Shown here: piece by piece, positions 21,648 to 32,120 of the stretch
How the letters are laid out: each line of letters starts with the position of its first letter
Position numbering within the stretch: the first letter of the stretch is position 1
The notes under the pieces: model-generated
Seen by the model: only the letters and a program-made list of their open reading frames with translations
Databases searched by the model: none
What the model was told of the DNA's origin: nothing
Source of the DNA: Holtermannia corniformis
Lineage: Eukaryota; Basidiomycota; Tremellomycetes; Holtermanniales
NCBI GenBank assembly: GCA_001599935.1
Contig: BCIJ01000010.1
Location: 538,320-602,319 of the forward strand
Direction of reading: 5' to 3'
DNA: 64,000 bases
Program-made: the position numbers and the translations under genes

Positions 21648-21946
21648 GGTCGTCACACAGGTGAGGGTCTTGAATAACCTGAAGCATGATCCGAGCTGTC
21701 CGATCCGATCCGAACCCTGAATGATCCGTGCGGTGGACCCGCAGCCTTGACCAAGTGCTTCAACATCATGAGGCATCACACAAGGGTCAGCGATGCTGTC
21801 TGATTGATCGTCATTGAGCTGGACTTGTGTAATGGTCGTCTTGGGCTGCTCTGGACGGACCCCGATGGCCAAAGCCGATGCTCAGAGCGCCGGCGCCGAG
21901 CTGATTATGACTATCGACTGGCATGCGAGGGACGTACAACATGATA

Positions 21947-23158
21947 TCACTTTTCTACAAGTTTAACGAGCGCATCCCATAGTTTCAGCCGATTAGTGGC
22001 GTCGCTGGCCCAAGCACCGGGTTGCATCGGTTCGAGGAGGCGTCCATGCGTCTTCTGCTGCGTGCCCAGCGTAGCGTCGGCGTCGGGATGCAGCGCGACC
22101 TGCGCATCAGTCAGAAAGTTGCGCCTGCTGCAGAGGCTTGGACAGCTTACGTAGACTGGGTTATTGGCATAGGTCTCTGGTATCGTCGCCCATGGCGTTC
22201 GTATGAGCACCCAAAAGATCAGCGAGATGGGGAGAGGCATCTTCCACGGGTCAAAGTGCTCAGATCGCACAAGACCTAAGCGCGGATGAGAGGGAGATAG
22301 ATCGATGCTGCGCAGTACGTACCGGGATAGATGCTGTGATACTTGTATTGTGGGTAGCGTTCGTTGAGCTCCTGTGGCGATTCAGCGCCGTCTTGGTCAT
22401 GCCAAGCAGGACGTACGATGAAGAAGGCGTCCATGACTGTACTATCTCTCTGTGAACGTGCTATCGTCATACCAAGCGCTCCCTTTGCCTTTTCCTGCTT
22501 GAACAACGAAAGATCGTCGATGTCAAGCGCGGCGTAATTTTGGCCAGTGTTGGACACGGACACGACCGACGCGCCAGGAGCCAGGGCGTTGCCTACAGTC
22601 AGGAGGTAGGCGATGGCAAAGCGAGAGATAGTCTGAACCGCAAAGCCGGTATCGATGCTACATCGTCAGGTGAAGGCCCGGATTCGACTGATAAGACTCA
22701 CCCATCCGCGTTTGGCTTGAGTGGACCCGTCGGCATTCCATTTTGGCACATGAACTGCTGCTATGAGCGAGGCTGTACCTCGAATCTCCGGCACACTCGC
22801 CAAATAATTGATACCTCCTGGTCCTGCTGCCTTCTGGACATTGGTAACAGCTGCGCGCATTCCTTGAGCGTCGCTGGAGACAGTCAACGTTGCGCTGAAG
22901 TACGATGCGTACTTACGACACATCGGCTTGAACAAAGATAGCTTCGAAGGAGTCTGGTCTCAGCGAGACCGCTTGCATCTCCTTGAGTACCGATTCCGCC
23001 TTGGTTCTCGCAACGACAATAATCTTGGTGACACCGACCTTGGCGAGCTGCTTGGCGATTGCCGCTCCGATGCCGTACGAAGCGCCTATGACGACGCCGA
23101 CGCGTGGCACATCGTCCAGCGCAAAGTTGTGCAAAGCTGCCTGAGGGTTGGGGGGCAT
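21947..23158 (-). CDS. NAD(P)-binding SDR-type protein, tandem copy B
   Basis: Paralogue of copy A, same strand, 299 bp upstream of it. ATG 23156-23158 gives MPPNPQAALHNFALDDVPRV, then the cofactor loop VVIGASYGIGAAIAKQLA, IIVVARTKAESVLKEM and FVQADVS. Later exons carry MRAAVTNVQKAAGPGGINYL, VPKWNADG, FAVQTISRFAIAYLL, ASVVSVSNTGQNYA, LDIDDLSLFKQEKAKG, RSQRDSTVMDAFFIVRPAWH, YPQYKYHSIYPG, ISLIFWVLIRTPWATIPE and VALHPDADATLG, ending LWDALVKLVEK-stop. Copy B reads without an awkward junction and is the better preserved of the pair. As in A, a clear YxxxK is missing. Function and substrate unknown. Confidence 0.78.
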
Positions 23159-24222
23159 TGTTGAGAAGACAGTCGTCGCCTACCGGGCTTTATGCCGCCA
23201 TGCGAGTATGGCCGATGGCCGAACGCCTCTCGGCCGCTGGCCGCTGGCACAGGCACGGGACGTGATGACAGCATCCGCATGCATTGGATTTAGTAGCAGC
23301 TTCTCCTCGTCACTGGCACAGGCTCGGCGACGTACACTCCGCCCGTGTTGAAGTCAACAGCGACGTCCGGCGGGTGAGTCCAAGCAGACGCCCTACGCCT
23401 GTACGCCATGCACACCGACCCCAGCCGGCATGCTTCCTTCTCCGTGCGAGGTGAAGCACGGCGATCATGCAGGCGAAAAGGCCAACAAAGTTGATTGAGG
23501 CGAGCACGGCGGCTACGAGCATGGCTGCGCAGAGACTTACACTCGGACCACGGTCACGCCAGGAGGACGAGTAGGGGTTGCCGCATAGGTAGTGTCGGAC
23601 AACGGCAAGTCAGCAGCGTATCGCTTTGTGATTGCAACGGACTTATGGCAAGGTGGGACGAGGCGGCAGCCTCCAGCCTGGCTCCAGGCGGACTCTGAGT
23701 CGCGTAGGCTCGTAATGATCCTACTGACTCGTTGCCTGTGCCATCACGTCGTTGGGGCATAGATCACCACAGTACCATTGCCGCCTGTCAGGTCAGCCGC
23801 GTCTGCAAGTACCTACCACTTTGAAGGATATTGAGCCCCCACCATATTCGACCAGGAAGACGAGTAGCAGCGATATGATCAGCCCGAATTGCAAGTCCTA
23901 TGCTTGTGCGCCGGCGGCCATGTACCGGCTGCCAACACCCACGAAAAGCGCATACCTTGATCGACGCAATCCTCTATGCTGAACGTCTGGGCTGGGCATC
24001 TGGCCTTGATTGGGTCGCCGCCATTCTATCAAGCTTATAGCCGTACGTGATCCCTAGGCAGTGAGACCGGTGGAGGATACGTTTGAGCACGGCTGTCACC
24101 CCAGGTAAAGAAGGCACATAGGAGGTACACTCAAAGCGGAGTCTCACCTCCTTTCTGAACTGTACCGCACGTTCGTGAAACCCGCGAGTACAAGAGAGAC
24201 GCAGTCAGAAGGTCCCGCAAGC
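23159..24222. other. Long region with no firm gene; possible membrane-protein relic on the minus strand
   Basis: About 1.06 kb between the start of SDR copy B and the first small plus-strand gene. On the minus strand two strongly hydrophobic stretches occur, near 23897-23830 (FGLIISLLLVFLVEYGGG) and 23522-23455 (LVAAVLASINFVGLFACM, followed by RRRK). Splice-like signals lie between them (GTATGC about 23956, GTAGGT about 23811), but I could not assemble a single open frame with a start. It could be a small multi-pass gene, or a decayed one. Confidence 0.3.
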
Positions 24223-24531
24223 ATGCCAGACTTTTTCGCTCCAAACGCCAACGCGGTTGCCCTCGCAGAGGCTGCCTATGTGAAAGCCAGAGCCAACGCA
24301 CCGACCCAAAGCGCACCATGTCTCAAGCTCTTTTGCGTGGCACACAGAACCCACGACGCAGTCATTGAGGGGTGGGAGGACGACGTTTCGACGCGTAATT
24401 ATCTCAGGGCGTTTAGCAGGGAGCCATCGCGAGCACTGCTGATTGACATGATGGCATTTCGCATGGCCATTGTGTCATGCGCACCGGTCGCTGCGCTTGC
24501 GGTCGTGCCCGCGCTTGTCGATAAGCCCTAG
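24223..24531 (+). CDS. Small protein of unrecognised family, tandem copy 1
   Basis: A 102-residue single-exon ORF, MPDFFAPNANAVALAEAAYV... It aligns by eye with the downstream ORF at 24732: AAYVKARANAPT / AAYDKARMIAPT, KLFCVAHRTHDAVIEGWEDD / KMYCVAHSEKVSILQHWEGD, STRNYLRAF / LTTEYLAAC, and AFRMAIVSCA / AFRMLGAGCD. Two conserved Cys positions and the CVAH motif stand out. No signal peptide or TM helix; mixed helical character. Start chosen to match copy 2; an in-frame ATG at 24175 would add 16 residues. No known family was recognised. Confidence 0.6.
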   Translation: MPDFFAPNANAVALAEAAYVKARANAPTQSAPCLKLFCVAHRTHDAVIEGWEDDVSTRNYLRAFSREPSRALLIDMMAFRMAIVSCAPVAALAVVPALVDKP

Positions 24532-24731
24532 TACCGCCATGCACCACCTCTGTGTCGATACGATCCAATGAATTCCAATTCCTGCTCAGCACAGCCACAT
24601 CGTCATGTCTTCTACGCGTCCAGCAGCGTCAATGGGTATCGACGCCACAGATTGACTAGTCTGTCGAAAGAAGGCCGCCGCAGGTACTTTACTCAAGAGC
24701 GCCGTTTGCCGCTGCAGTTACTCACATCACA

Positions 24732-25031
24732 ATGCCCAGCTTTGAGAGCTCTACGACGAACGCCAGCTCGGTAGTCGAGGCAGCGTACGACAAGGCCAGA
24801 ATGATTGCGCCGACTGGCGGAAGTTGCGACAAAATGTATTGCGTCGCTCACAGCGAGAAAGTATCGATTCTCCAGCACTGGGAGGGCGATTCGCTTACTA
24901 CGGAATATCTTGCTGCATGCAATAACGGACAAGCGCCTGATCAAGCTTCTCACATAAACGCGCTTGCATTCCGCATGCTCGGGGCAGGGTGCGACCGTGT
25001 GGCAGCAACTCAGGGCCACGCGTTCGAGTAG
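24732..25031 (+). CDS. Small protein of unrecognised family, tandem copy 2
   Basis: A 99-residue single-exon ORF (MPSFESSTTNASSVVEAAYD... ending QGHAFE), 200 bp downstream of its paralogue and on the same strand. Identities are scattered but co-linear over nearly the full length, and both copies start MP(D/S)F. The third-position divergence with retained residues (CVAH, HW/GWE.D, INALAFRM / MMAFRM) argues for real coding sequence. Upstream sequence ends CACAATG, a reasonable start context. Function unknown. Confidence 0.62.
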   Translation: MPSFESSTTNASSVVEAAYDKARMIAPTGGSCDKMYCVAHSEKVSILQHWEGDSLTTEYLAACNNGQAPDQASHINALAFRMLGAGCDRVAATQGHAFE

Positions 25032-25627
25032 TGAAGCGACTTTCGAGTTGGATAGCCCATTATCTCCTCTGGATTTCCCTCTTACTGCAATGATACTACT
25101 GAAGTCCCCAGCGGCTGAAGTTCGTACATGTATAGGCAACACAATGAGGGGTGTTTGTTGACGTATGACCGACTTTACTGTCACAACTATGGCACAGCAA
25201 AGCAACGGGTGCGTTGTTCGAGATAGAGAACTGGCGACGCGGAGTGCGGATGCCTGCGTACGTCGTGGATAGCAGCCATGGGAGTGGATTTCCGTTGAAA
25301 GTTCGAAGAGGTCTGGTGCTTCGTCTGGGAGTCCTTCACCGCAAACCTAGGTTTCCGTCGGACAGAGTTCGTAATCCGTACCGACGGATCCGTAACAGCT
25401 TGGAAACCTCTGACGGATTACGGACTCCGTAACGGGATACGAACCACGCGAGTCACACCTGTGCGCTGTTTCCGGGCGCAACAGCAATGTGACCTGCCCG
25501 TCTGCACGTAGCTAGCTCTATGGTGCTGCGCTGACCTATCTGTTTGAAAGCTTTCCCATCTTGCGGATGTCCTGGGCGGTCGGTGCCGCCAAGGAGGCAG
25601 GACAGTAGTATACCACATCTCATGACA
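25032..25627. other. Intergenic between convergent genes; carries an inverted-repeat cluster
   Basis: 596 bp between the stop of small copy 2 and the RPT1 stop. No coding exon is seen. The only structure is the palindromic segment at 25349-25440, listed separately. Confidence 0.4.
25349..25440. repeat. Nested inverted repeats built on a CCGTAA/TTACGG unit
   Basis: AGGTTTCC at 25349-25356 pairs with GGAAACCT at 25402-25409, and CGTAATCCGT at 25370-25379 pairs with ACGGATTACG at 25413-25422. Further CCGTAAC and GGATCC units lie between and after them. Together they could form a stem-loop or represent a decayed small inverted-repeat element. Confidence 0.5.
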
Positions 25628-27816
25628 CTAGTTGTACACCGCGTACGTCGAAGTACTCGAGAACTTGCCGCCCTGCTTAATGACTTTGTCGACGGCAGCA
25701 AGGAAGTCCTTCTCGGTCGCGACCTTGCGCCGGTCGCGGATCGCAAACATGCCGGCCTCGGTCGAAACGCTCTTCAGCTCAGCTCCCGTAGCCGATGGGC
25801 ATAAGCGAGCGATCAACTCCCACCGGATTTCGCGCTCGACACTCATACTTTACCATGTTAGCACTACAAGGAACCGACAGACGCATGACTGACCTGCGAG
25901 CGTTGATGCGGAGGATCTGCGCTCGGCCTTCGGCATCTGGAAGAGAAAACTCAACTTTCCGATCCAGGCGCCCGGGACGCAGCAGCGCAGGGTCGAGGGT
26001 GTCAGGCCTGGCCACGTCAGTCAATGAAAGCACGAATAGGCCTCAGGAAGGGAAGGAAACGCCGACTTTTTCGACTTTTCGAAAATCTCGAGATTTCCTC
26101 CAAGTCAGGTTCTACTCACCTGTTAGTTGCCATGAGTACCTTGATATTACCGCGAGCGGTGAAGCCATCAAGCTGCACTCCGTAGGGAAGTCAGCGTGTA
26201 TCTGTAGCAGCTGGAGGACTCACAGGAGCTCGAGCATAGTGCGCTGGACCTCATTGTCGCCACCTGACATGTCAGACCAGATTTTCGCCCAAATTCGCCA
26301 CTCACCAGCCCCGTCGTCAAAGCGCGCGCCCGCAAACGAGTCTACCTGTGTTCAAGCATAAGCCACAAGCGTCCAGAGAGCAAGTATAGTCACATCCGAC
26401 TCACCTCGTCGAAAAACAGGATGCACGCTTTTTTGCTCCGCGCGACTTCAAAGATCTCACGCATCATGCGTGCGCCCTCGCCGACGTATTTCTGGACCTG
26501 TAGGGTGTCAGCGTACGTCGTAGGAAGGCACAGGTTGGACGAACAAGTTCTGAACCGACGACACGGATGAAAGTGGCATCTGTCCGGTTTGCCACCGCAC
26601 GCGCGCAGAGCGTCTTGCCGGTTCCAGGAGGGCCTGAATGGCGTTGGCTAGCAATCGGGTGGACATAGCAGGACGTACCGAAAAGCAAAACACCCTTGGG
26701 AGGGTCGATACCGAGTTTGACAAAGCGCTCGGGCTGGCAGGCGTCAGCAAGGCCCTGCATGCCAGCGAGCACACATACCTCGAGCAAGGGGAGCTCCACA
26801 ACCTCACGCAGCTTCTCAATCTGCTCCTTGCAGCCACCGACATCGGCATACGTCACATCCGGCTTGTCCTCGACCTGCATCATGGTCACAGCTGGGTCGA
26901 TCTTGGGCGGCAGTGGGATCTGGATCTTGTACGTCTGCCGGTCAACACTGTGTATGTAAGCACTCACACGCAGCCGTGTATGCGGAGAGTAGGACGCTTG
27001 ACGAGCCCGGCTCAACCATCCAAAAAGTACTCACCCAACGCGCATCCCTTCCTCGATGTCCGTCGGCGCGACCCGATCGCCCAGGCCAACGACAAACTTT
27101 GCAATCTGCTTAATGTTGATGACATACTTGTCGCCTTCGGGGTTACCACCGCCGCCGCCGTCTTGCGGGTTGGGCGCGGCCGCTGGGGCGTCGGATTTGA
27201 TGATTTTCAGGCAGCGGGCGACTTGGAGGGGGTGTTCGGAGCCCATACGGCTCTGCGGCGAGCGTTAGCGAGCTAAGGGTTGCGCCGAGACGTGGGACCA
27301 ATAGGTAGATTATCTGGGATAGCTTGCGCATTCGTGACGCGGTCAAGCCAGTCGAGAGCGTACAGTCCGAGCACCCACCTTGTCATTCTCGATATCCCAC
27401 AAGTTTGGCGACGCAAGACCCGTGTCCGACTCCTTGACGCCTGTACCGATCGTGAGCGCAGCTCGAACGAACCCAAGCTACGCACCCATCTTCTCGTCCA
27501 CGCGCTTCTGGATCTCCTTGAGCTCGCTCTCAATCTTCTTCAGCGCGATGGAGTAGGGTCCCTGGCCATAGGTCTTGAGGATCTGAATATCCGACTCGTC
27601 GAGAGCTGTAAAGTGTGAGCTGGTGTTCGAAACGGGTAGTTGGCATCGCACCGACAATCTTCTCATCCTTGTCCTCCGTGACCTTGCGGTCGTCTGCGAC
27701 GGTTCAGTATGATGATGATAGCTCATATGGGTCAACCTACATTTCTCCCAGTCCCTACAAGCTCGTTAGCTACACATCGATCCCCATCGCACCCCGACTT
27801 ACTCCTTGGGCGGCAT
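25628..27816 (-). CDS. RPT1: 26S proteasome regulatory ATPase Rpt1 (PSMC2)
   Basis: AAA ATPase of the 19S base ring, which unfolds ubiquitinated substrates. It starts MPPKEDWEKYDRK (ATG 27814-27816) across two very short 5' exons. Then come the coiled-coil segment [21 protein letters not shown] and the OB region ([32 protein letters not shown]). The AAA domain has Walker A GPPGTGKT after [24 protein letters not shown] pore/ISS sequence across an intron, Walker B ILFFDEVD, the second region of homology [20 protein letters not shown], and the helical lid [17 protein letters not shown]. It ends [12 protein letters not shown]. The -YN end and N-terminus identify Rpt1 among the six Rpts. About a dozen introns interrupt it. 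Divergent from the gene at 28430. Confidence 0.95.
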
Positions 27817-28429
27817 AGTGCTGTAACTCGAGCTCTGCCAATCTATACGCGACGCTTGTTACTGTGTTGGATTCCTAGCGTCACCCTCTTGCGTCCTAAC
27901 TGGTTCTGACAACGTTGTGAGCTGTTGCTAATGGTGCTGACTTGGTGTCGAGGTGATTGTCGCAACAGCGCGTGCTAAGCGTCACCGCAAACCCCACAGT
28001 CGCCACCCGCGGGGTGAAATGCCGAAACGCCGAACGACCTTTAGCTGAGGGACGTGCTCAACCCGGATGGTGAGTGCAGCAGGCGCGTCTGGTCGCAGTA
28101 TACTCGTGCTGGGATGGTGCTGATGCTGCTCATGAGAGTGTGATCCCGGTGCATGGTGACATCGACGTCTGTAGCTTGAGCTTGAGAGATGCCAAGGCCA
28201 TCAGGCTGTGTTCATCTGCCGCGATCCTTGCCTCACTGACAGACGAGTACTTGCACTCTCGGCAGCACGCTGACAAGCTGTCCGACGAGTACTTACATAG
28301 CTTGACTATACTGCAAACGTCGATCGTGAAATCCCCGCTGACGCCACCGACCTAGCTGACCTCAGCTTCCCGCCGATCCCTTTACACGATCCATTCGCCC
28401 TCTCACAACCACCCTCATCAACCACCACC
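27817..28429. promoter_or_regulatory. Divergent intergenic region upstream of RPT1 and the MGTRG gene
   Basis: 613 bp between outward-facing starts. No clear TATA box was seen. Just before the MGTRG start is a pyrimidine/CA-rich leader (about 28395-28429) typical of fungal 5' UTRs. An ORF at 28074-28355 lacks family features and is not called. Confidence 0.35.
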
Positions 28430-29026
28430 ATGGGAACGCGCGGTCTGCTCGGTTACGTCTACAAGAACGGCGAGCGCAAGGGCGTATACAACCACTTCGA
28501 CTCATACCCTTCCGGCCTCGGCCAAGCCATTGCCGATTTCCTGAACACGCTCGACGAAGAAGCTCTGCTCGACATGGCTCGCAAGGTCGAAGCACTCGAG
28601 GTACGCGGTGATGCGTGTACAAGTCACGTCTTATAGCCTGCAGTGGGTCGACGGCGACGACAAAGCTCCGGAAGAGCTCCAAGTCCGCTACGCCGAGTAC
28701 GGGTTCGGCACCCCGTCCTTGGACGGTCGCTGGGACACCCTGCTGGCCAAGGTCCAGGGTGCCGCCGCTCTCCCGGGGATCAAGAACGGCATGCTGCGTC
28801 ACCTCGTCGATTCCAGGTCCGTATCAGCCTCATTGCAGCGGCTAGACGCTGATCCGACAGCGACTTTATCTACGACGGTCTCTTCTGCCAATGGGCCTAC
28901 TACATCAACTTTGACAAACGCGAGCTCGAGGTCTGGGGCGGCGGCGGGGTCGAGATCGAAACCGTGTCGTTTGAGACGCTCCGTAATCAGACAGACTACA
29001 TGAGCACCGAGTTTCAAGGCGAGTGA
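28430..29026 (+). CDS. MGTRG-type conserved hypothetical protein
   Basis: 169 residues from exons 28430-28600, 28644-28816 and 28861-29026; introns use GTACGC and GTCCGT donors and the joints keep frame. The N-terminus MGTRGLLGYVYKNGERKGVY, then NHFDSYPSGLG, matches a motif I know from uncharacterised proteins of fungi, bacteria and phages (MGTRG...YNHxDSYPxxLG). The rest contains WVDGDDKAPEELQVRYAEYG, FIYDGLFCQWAYYINFDKRE and LEVWGGGGVEIETVSF, so an alpha/beta fold rich in aromatics. No signal peptide or TM helix. Function is unknown; I infer only that it is a compact cytosolic domain. Confidence 0.82.
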
Positions 29027-29257
29027 TTGAGGGGAGTGTGTGCAAAGGGCATAGTATTGTACAGCGACTATGACATTTTGATAGCATTGTGCAGCAGTGA
29101 TTGCCGGTCAGTGATCGTCTTGTGAGGCCGAGTGTGCAGCGTGCGTGTCGTCCGTGAGGGGACTCGAGATCAGCAAGAGCGTGTATGATTATAGGTTCAA
29201 AAACGTCAACGATGCAGGTTATGCGACCACGGTACAGTCTGGCGACCGCGATACAGT

Positions 29258-31194
29258 CTAAGCGACAACGCCATCCGCCTCCACGACGTCCTCGTCGTGT
29301 AGTGCGGTCGGGCTGCGTTGGCGGAGCCACGAACCGTAGCGGTACAGGGCGAACCTAGCAAGTCAGCATGGCACTACAACAACCCAATCAACTCACGGAA
29401 TCGGGATGAAGAGTACAGTAAGGCAGCCGAGAAGCGTGTTTCCCCAGTCGATGCCGAGGTTGACAAACAGGCCGTGTGCGGCAAGAGGCATGGCGCCGCC
29501 TGTCATCTCAGCTGCCGCCCGCATGCGAGCGAGACACTCACCCATCATGGACCGCACAAAATCGTTCGACGCAAGCACCGACGCCATGTACTTGGGGTAC
29601 GCGTGCGGTAGGTAGCTCAGGTAAGGCATGAACCTGAAGTCAGCGCGAGTCGCACATATCAAGACTCACATCCAAGTCGTGCCGAGACCAAAGAACGCCG
29701 ACGCAATAACGGGGCTGATCCAGTGCGTCCGGTTGGCCGTCCACGCAAACCAGAAAAGGCAGATTGGGAAGCAGAACGCGCCAACGCAAGCCATCGGTAA
29801 CCGCGTCTCGGGCTTGAGCTTCTTGTCGTTTTCCATAAACTTGGCCTCAAAGTAGAATCTGTCATGTCAGCGAGTGCTTTGGTCACGAGTGGCTCACCTG
29901 TTCCATAGAGCAAACCCGCCGTAGGAGATGATGCTGCCAACGAGCAGCGCCAAGAATGGCAAGTTGGAAACACCCAGCTCCCATCCGTACCCCTGCGCGT
30001 AGACGATCGGGAAACTCTCAAAGTAACTGTACAGGATGGCGTAGATCAGACCGACGTAGAGGTTGACCGCGAGCAGGATCGGCTCGGTAAATGTCATGGT
30101 GATGGGTCGAACGAGCGACATTATAACGATATCGCTCGGCTTCATGTCGGCGGCGTCAATCTCGGATTGGGCCTTGATGCGGTTGTTGCCTGTGAGCTTG
30201 CGGAGACGCTTGGCGCGGTTGAGCAGGATCGTTTGTGATGATGTCTGCGGGTCAGCGGGGTCGTATTGCCAAAGACTCACCTCTGGCATGGTGAAAGCTA
30301 GCAGCAACAGAGTAAAGCCCGAGATCCAGAGCATCTCCCAGAACGCCCAGCGCCATCCCTTGTACTGCACGGCGAAACCTGCAATGATTGGGGCCAGCGC
30401 GGGAGCCGACGCCGCAGAGAGACCGTACAGGCCCATGCTGTAGGGCAGCTTGTGCGGCGCAAAGACATCGCCAAGAGATGCACCTGGCTGGTCAGCTTTA
30501 CGCATACGTCTGCAGCGACGTACCGCCAGTCGCCAAAGGCGGTGATCCGATGAACCCAGCAAGGAAGCGCAGAATCGTAAAGCCGGCAATGTTGGTCACC
30601 AACGCTGTAGGAACTTGCAGGATGCAAAACAGGGCGAGCGTGATGATGTATGGCTTGGTGCGCCCAATCGCCGGGATCTCGGTGATCGGCGAGAGGAAGA
30701 GAGGACCGATGCCGTAGCCAAAGACGAAGAGCGAGATGCCGAGCGACGCAGTGACCTGACCCACGCCAAAGTACATTGCACCCTCCTGCACGCCGGGCGA
30801 CCAGATCGAGCTACCGCAGTAGACACTCGAAGTCATGAGCACTGCTTGTCAGCCACGAATCTAATTAAAGACACTCACTGATCGTAAAGGTAAGCCAGCA
30901 CTTCTTCCCGAGCGACCAGTTCTGCGGGTTCTCCTCGTCGTCATCGCTGTACCAGTCGACGACGATGTCCTCGCCATTCTTGCCGCGCTCGTTACCGACA
31001 GCAGTCTCATCGCTCGTCCGCCGACGCTTCTCCTCTGTCCGATATTTGGCTGGCAGCTCAAACCCAGGTTGCTCCTCGGCATACTTGAGTAGGCGCCCAC
31101 CAGAGAAGGTGTAAAGCAGGTTGCCCACAAACTGCTTAGTCAGCTAGCCCACATGACCTCTTACACTCACAGATTCCTGGATCGTGTGCCGCAT
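29258..31194 (-). CDS. MFS drug:H+ antiporter, DHA1 family
   Basis: Twelve-TM proton antiporter resembling Flr1/caffeine-resistance-type exporters. Exon 1 (ATG 31192-31194) encodes MRHTIQES; after a GTGAGT intron the protein continues FVGNLLYTFSGGRLLKYAEE, the usual DHA1 N-terminus. The cytosolic leader ends NPQNWSLGKKCWLTFTIS just before TM1. Family motifs are LGISLFVFGYGIGPLFLSPI and TEIPAIGRTKPY, RFLAGFIGSPPLATGGASLG and DVFAPHKLPYSMGLYGL, and PIIAGFAVQYKGWRWAFWEM. A loop of about 50 residues (RAKRLRKLTGNNRIKAQSE) separates the halves. C-terminal helices include FPICLFWFAWTANRTHWISP and a final LGCLTVLFIPIPFALYRYGS, ending GVVA-stop at 29258. Substrate unknown. Confidence 0.9.
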
Positions 31195-32120
31195 TGTGCG
31201 GCAAGTCTGCAGTTGCGCTTGTCGACTTTATGTCGATCGATTCAGTCGATGACGCGTGACGTCTATTTTCCGTAGCCAAGCCACAGCGCGGTGCCGGCAG
31301 TGGTGACACGAGCTTGGCGACGTGGGCTGCCGGGCCGTCGCTGTTGCAGCGTATGGTGCTGACTGCTAAACGGCATGTTGACGCGGTGGCAGGGTCACGA
31401 TGAGTAGAGACAACCGCTCGCTCCACATTGACGGCACTAGGTCAAGATCGACGATAGATCGTGCTGCTGTTGTCAGCGTGGTCTCGCCGATTGAAGAGAA
31501 TCAGGCTCACGGCGCTTGTAGCTCACGGCAGCTGACTCTGACCTTGCTCGCGGCGTTTGCATAGTGCACGGCATAGCCCGAACGGAGAGTCAGTGCAACG
31601 TAGAGCAGGTCGATGGTAACGCTGGCATCAACAACATTGAAGCCACGCCTGCCGATATTGTGCGAATAGCTGGTGAGCATATCGAAGACCAAAGTACAGC
31701 GTTCCAGCGGCTGCGCGGGCGTAAGAGTCGGTGGTAACGCTACGACGTCTAGCACATGTCTAGCACGACCAGTTCAGCGCGAGGGCTCAAGCTTGATCGC
31801 CCTGTCCATGTCCATCGACGACGAAACGAGACCTATCGGATCCAACTTGCCCTGATATAGCTGACAAACTGCAGCGCCTATCAACCTACTAAACTTGACT
31901 GACAGCGTACGCATCCGGCGTCCAGTGCCAAGACCAACTCAAGAACGTGGGCACGTTTGTTGACAGTCTACCTCACGAGTCCGATGACGACTGGCTTTAC
32001 TTACAGCGCCGGATGCTCGGGAAGAGGTACCCCGACCGAGCGCAAACGTTGCGATGCAACACGTTCGTATCAGAAACAGCTTATACTGCAGCATGGACCG
32101 TTGTGAGAGACTCACCCGCA
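31195..32120. other. Long intergenic region, no gene supported
   Basis: 926 bp between the divergent MFS and glycerophosphodiesterase genes. A minus-strand open stretch at 31755-31507 (about 80 codons) starts with GTG, has no neighbouring exon I could join, and is not called. The region presumably contains both promoters. Confidence 0.35.

Noticed and set aside
28242..28296. Direct repeat GACGAGTACTT(G/A)CA twice, 41 bp apart
   Set aside because: Only two short copies in an intergenic region; could be chance, no further units.
31507..31755. Minus-strand 82-codon open frame
   Set aside because: No ATG start, no joinable exon, no motif; treated as chance.
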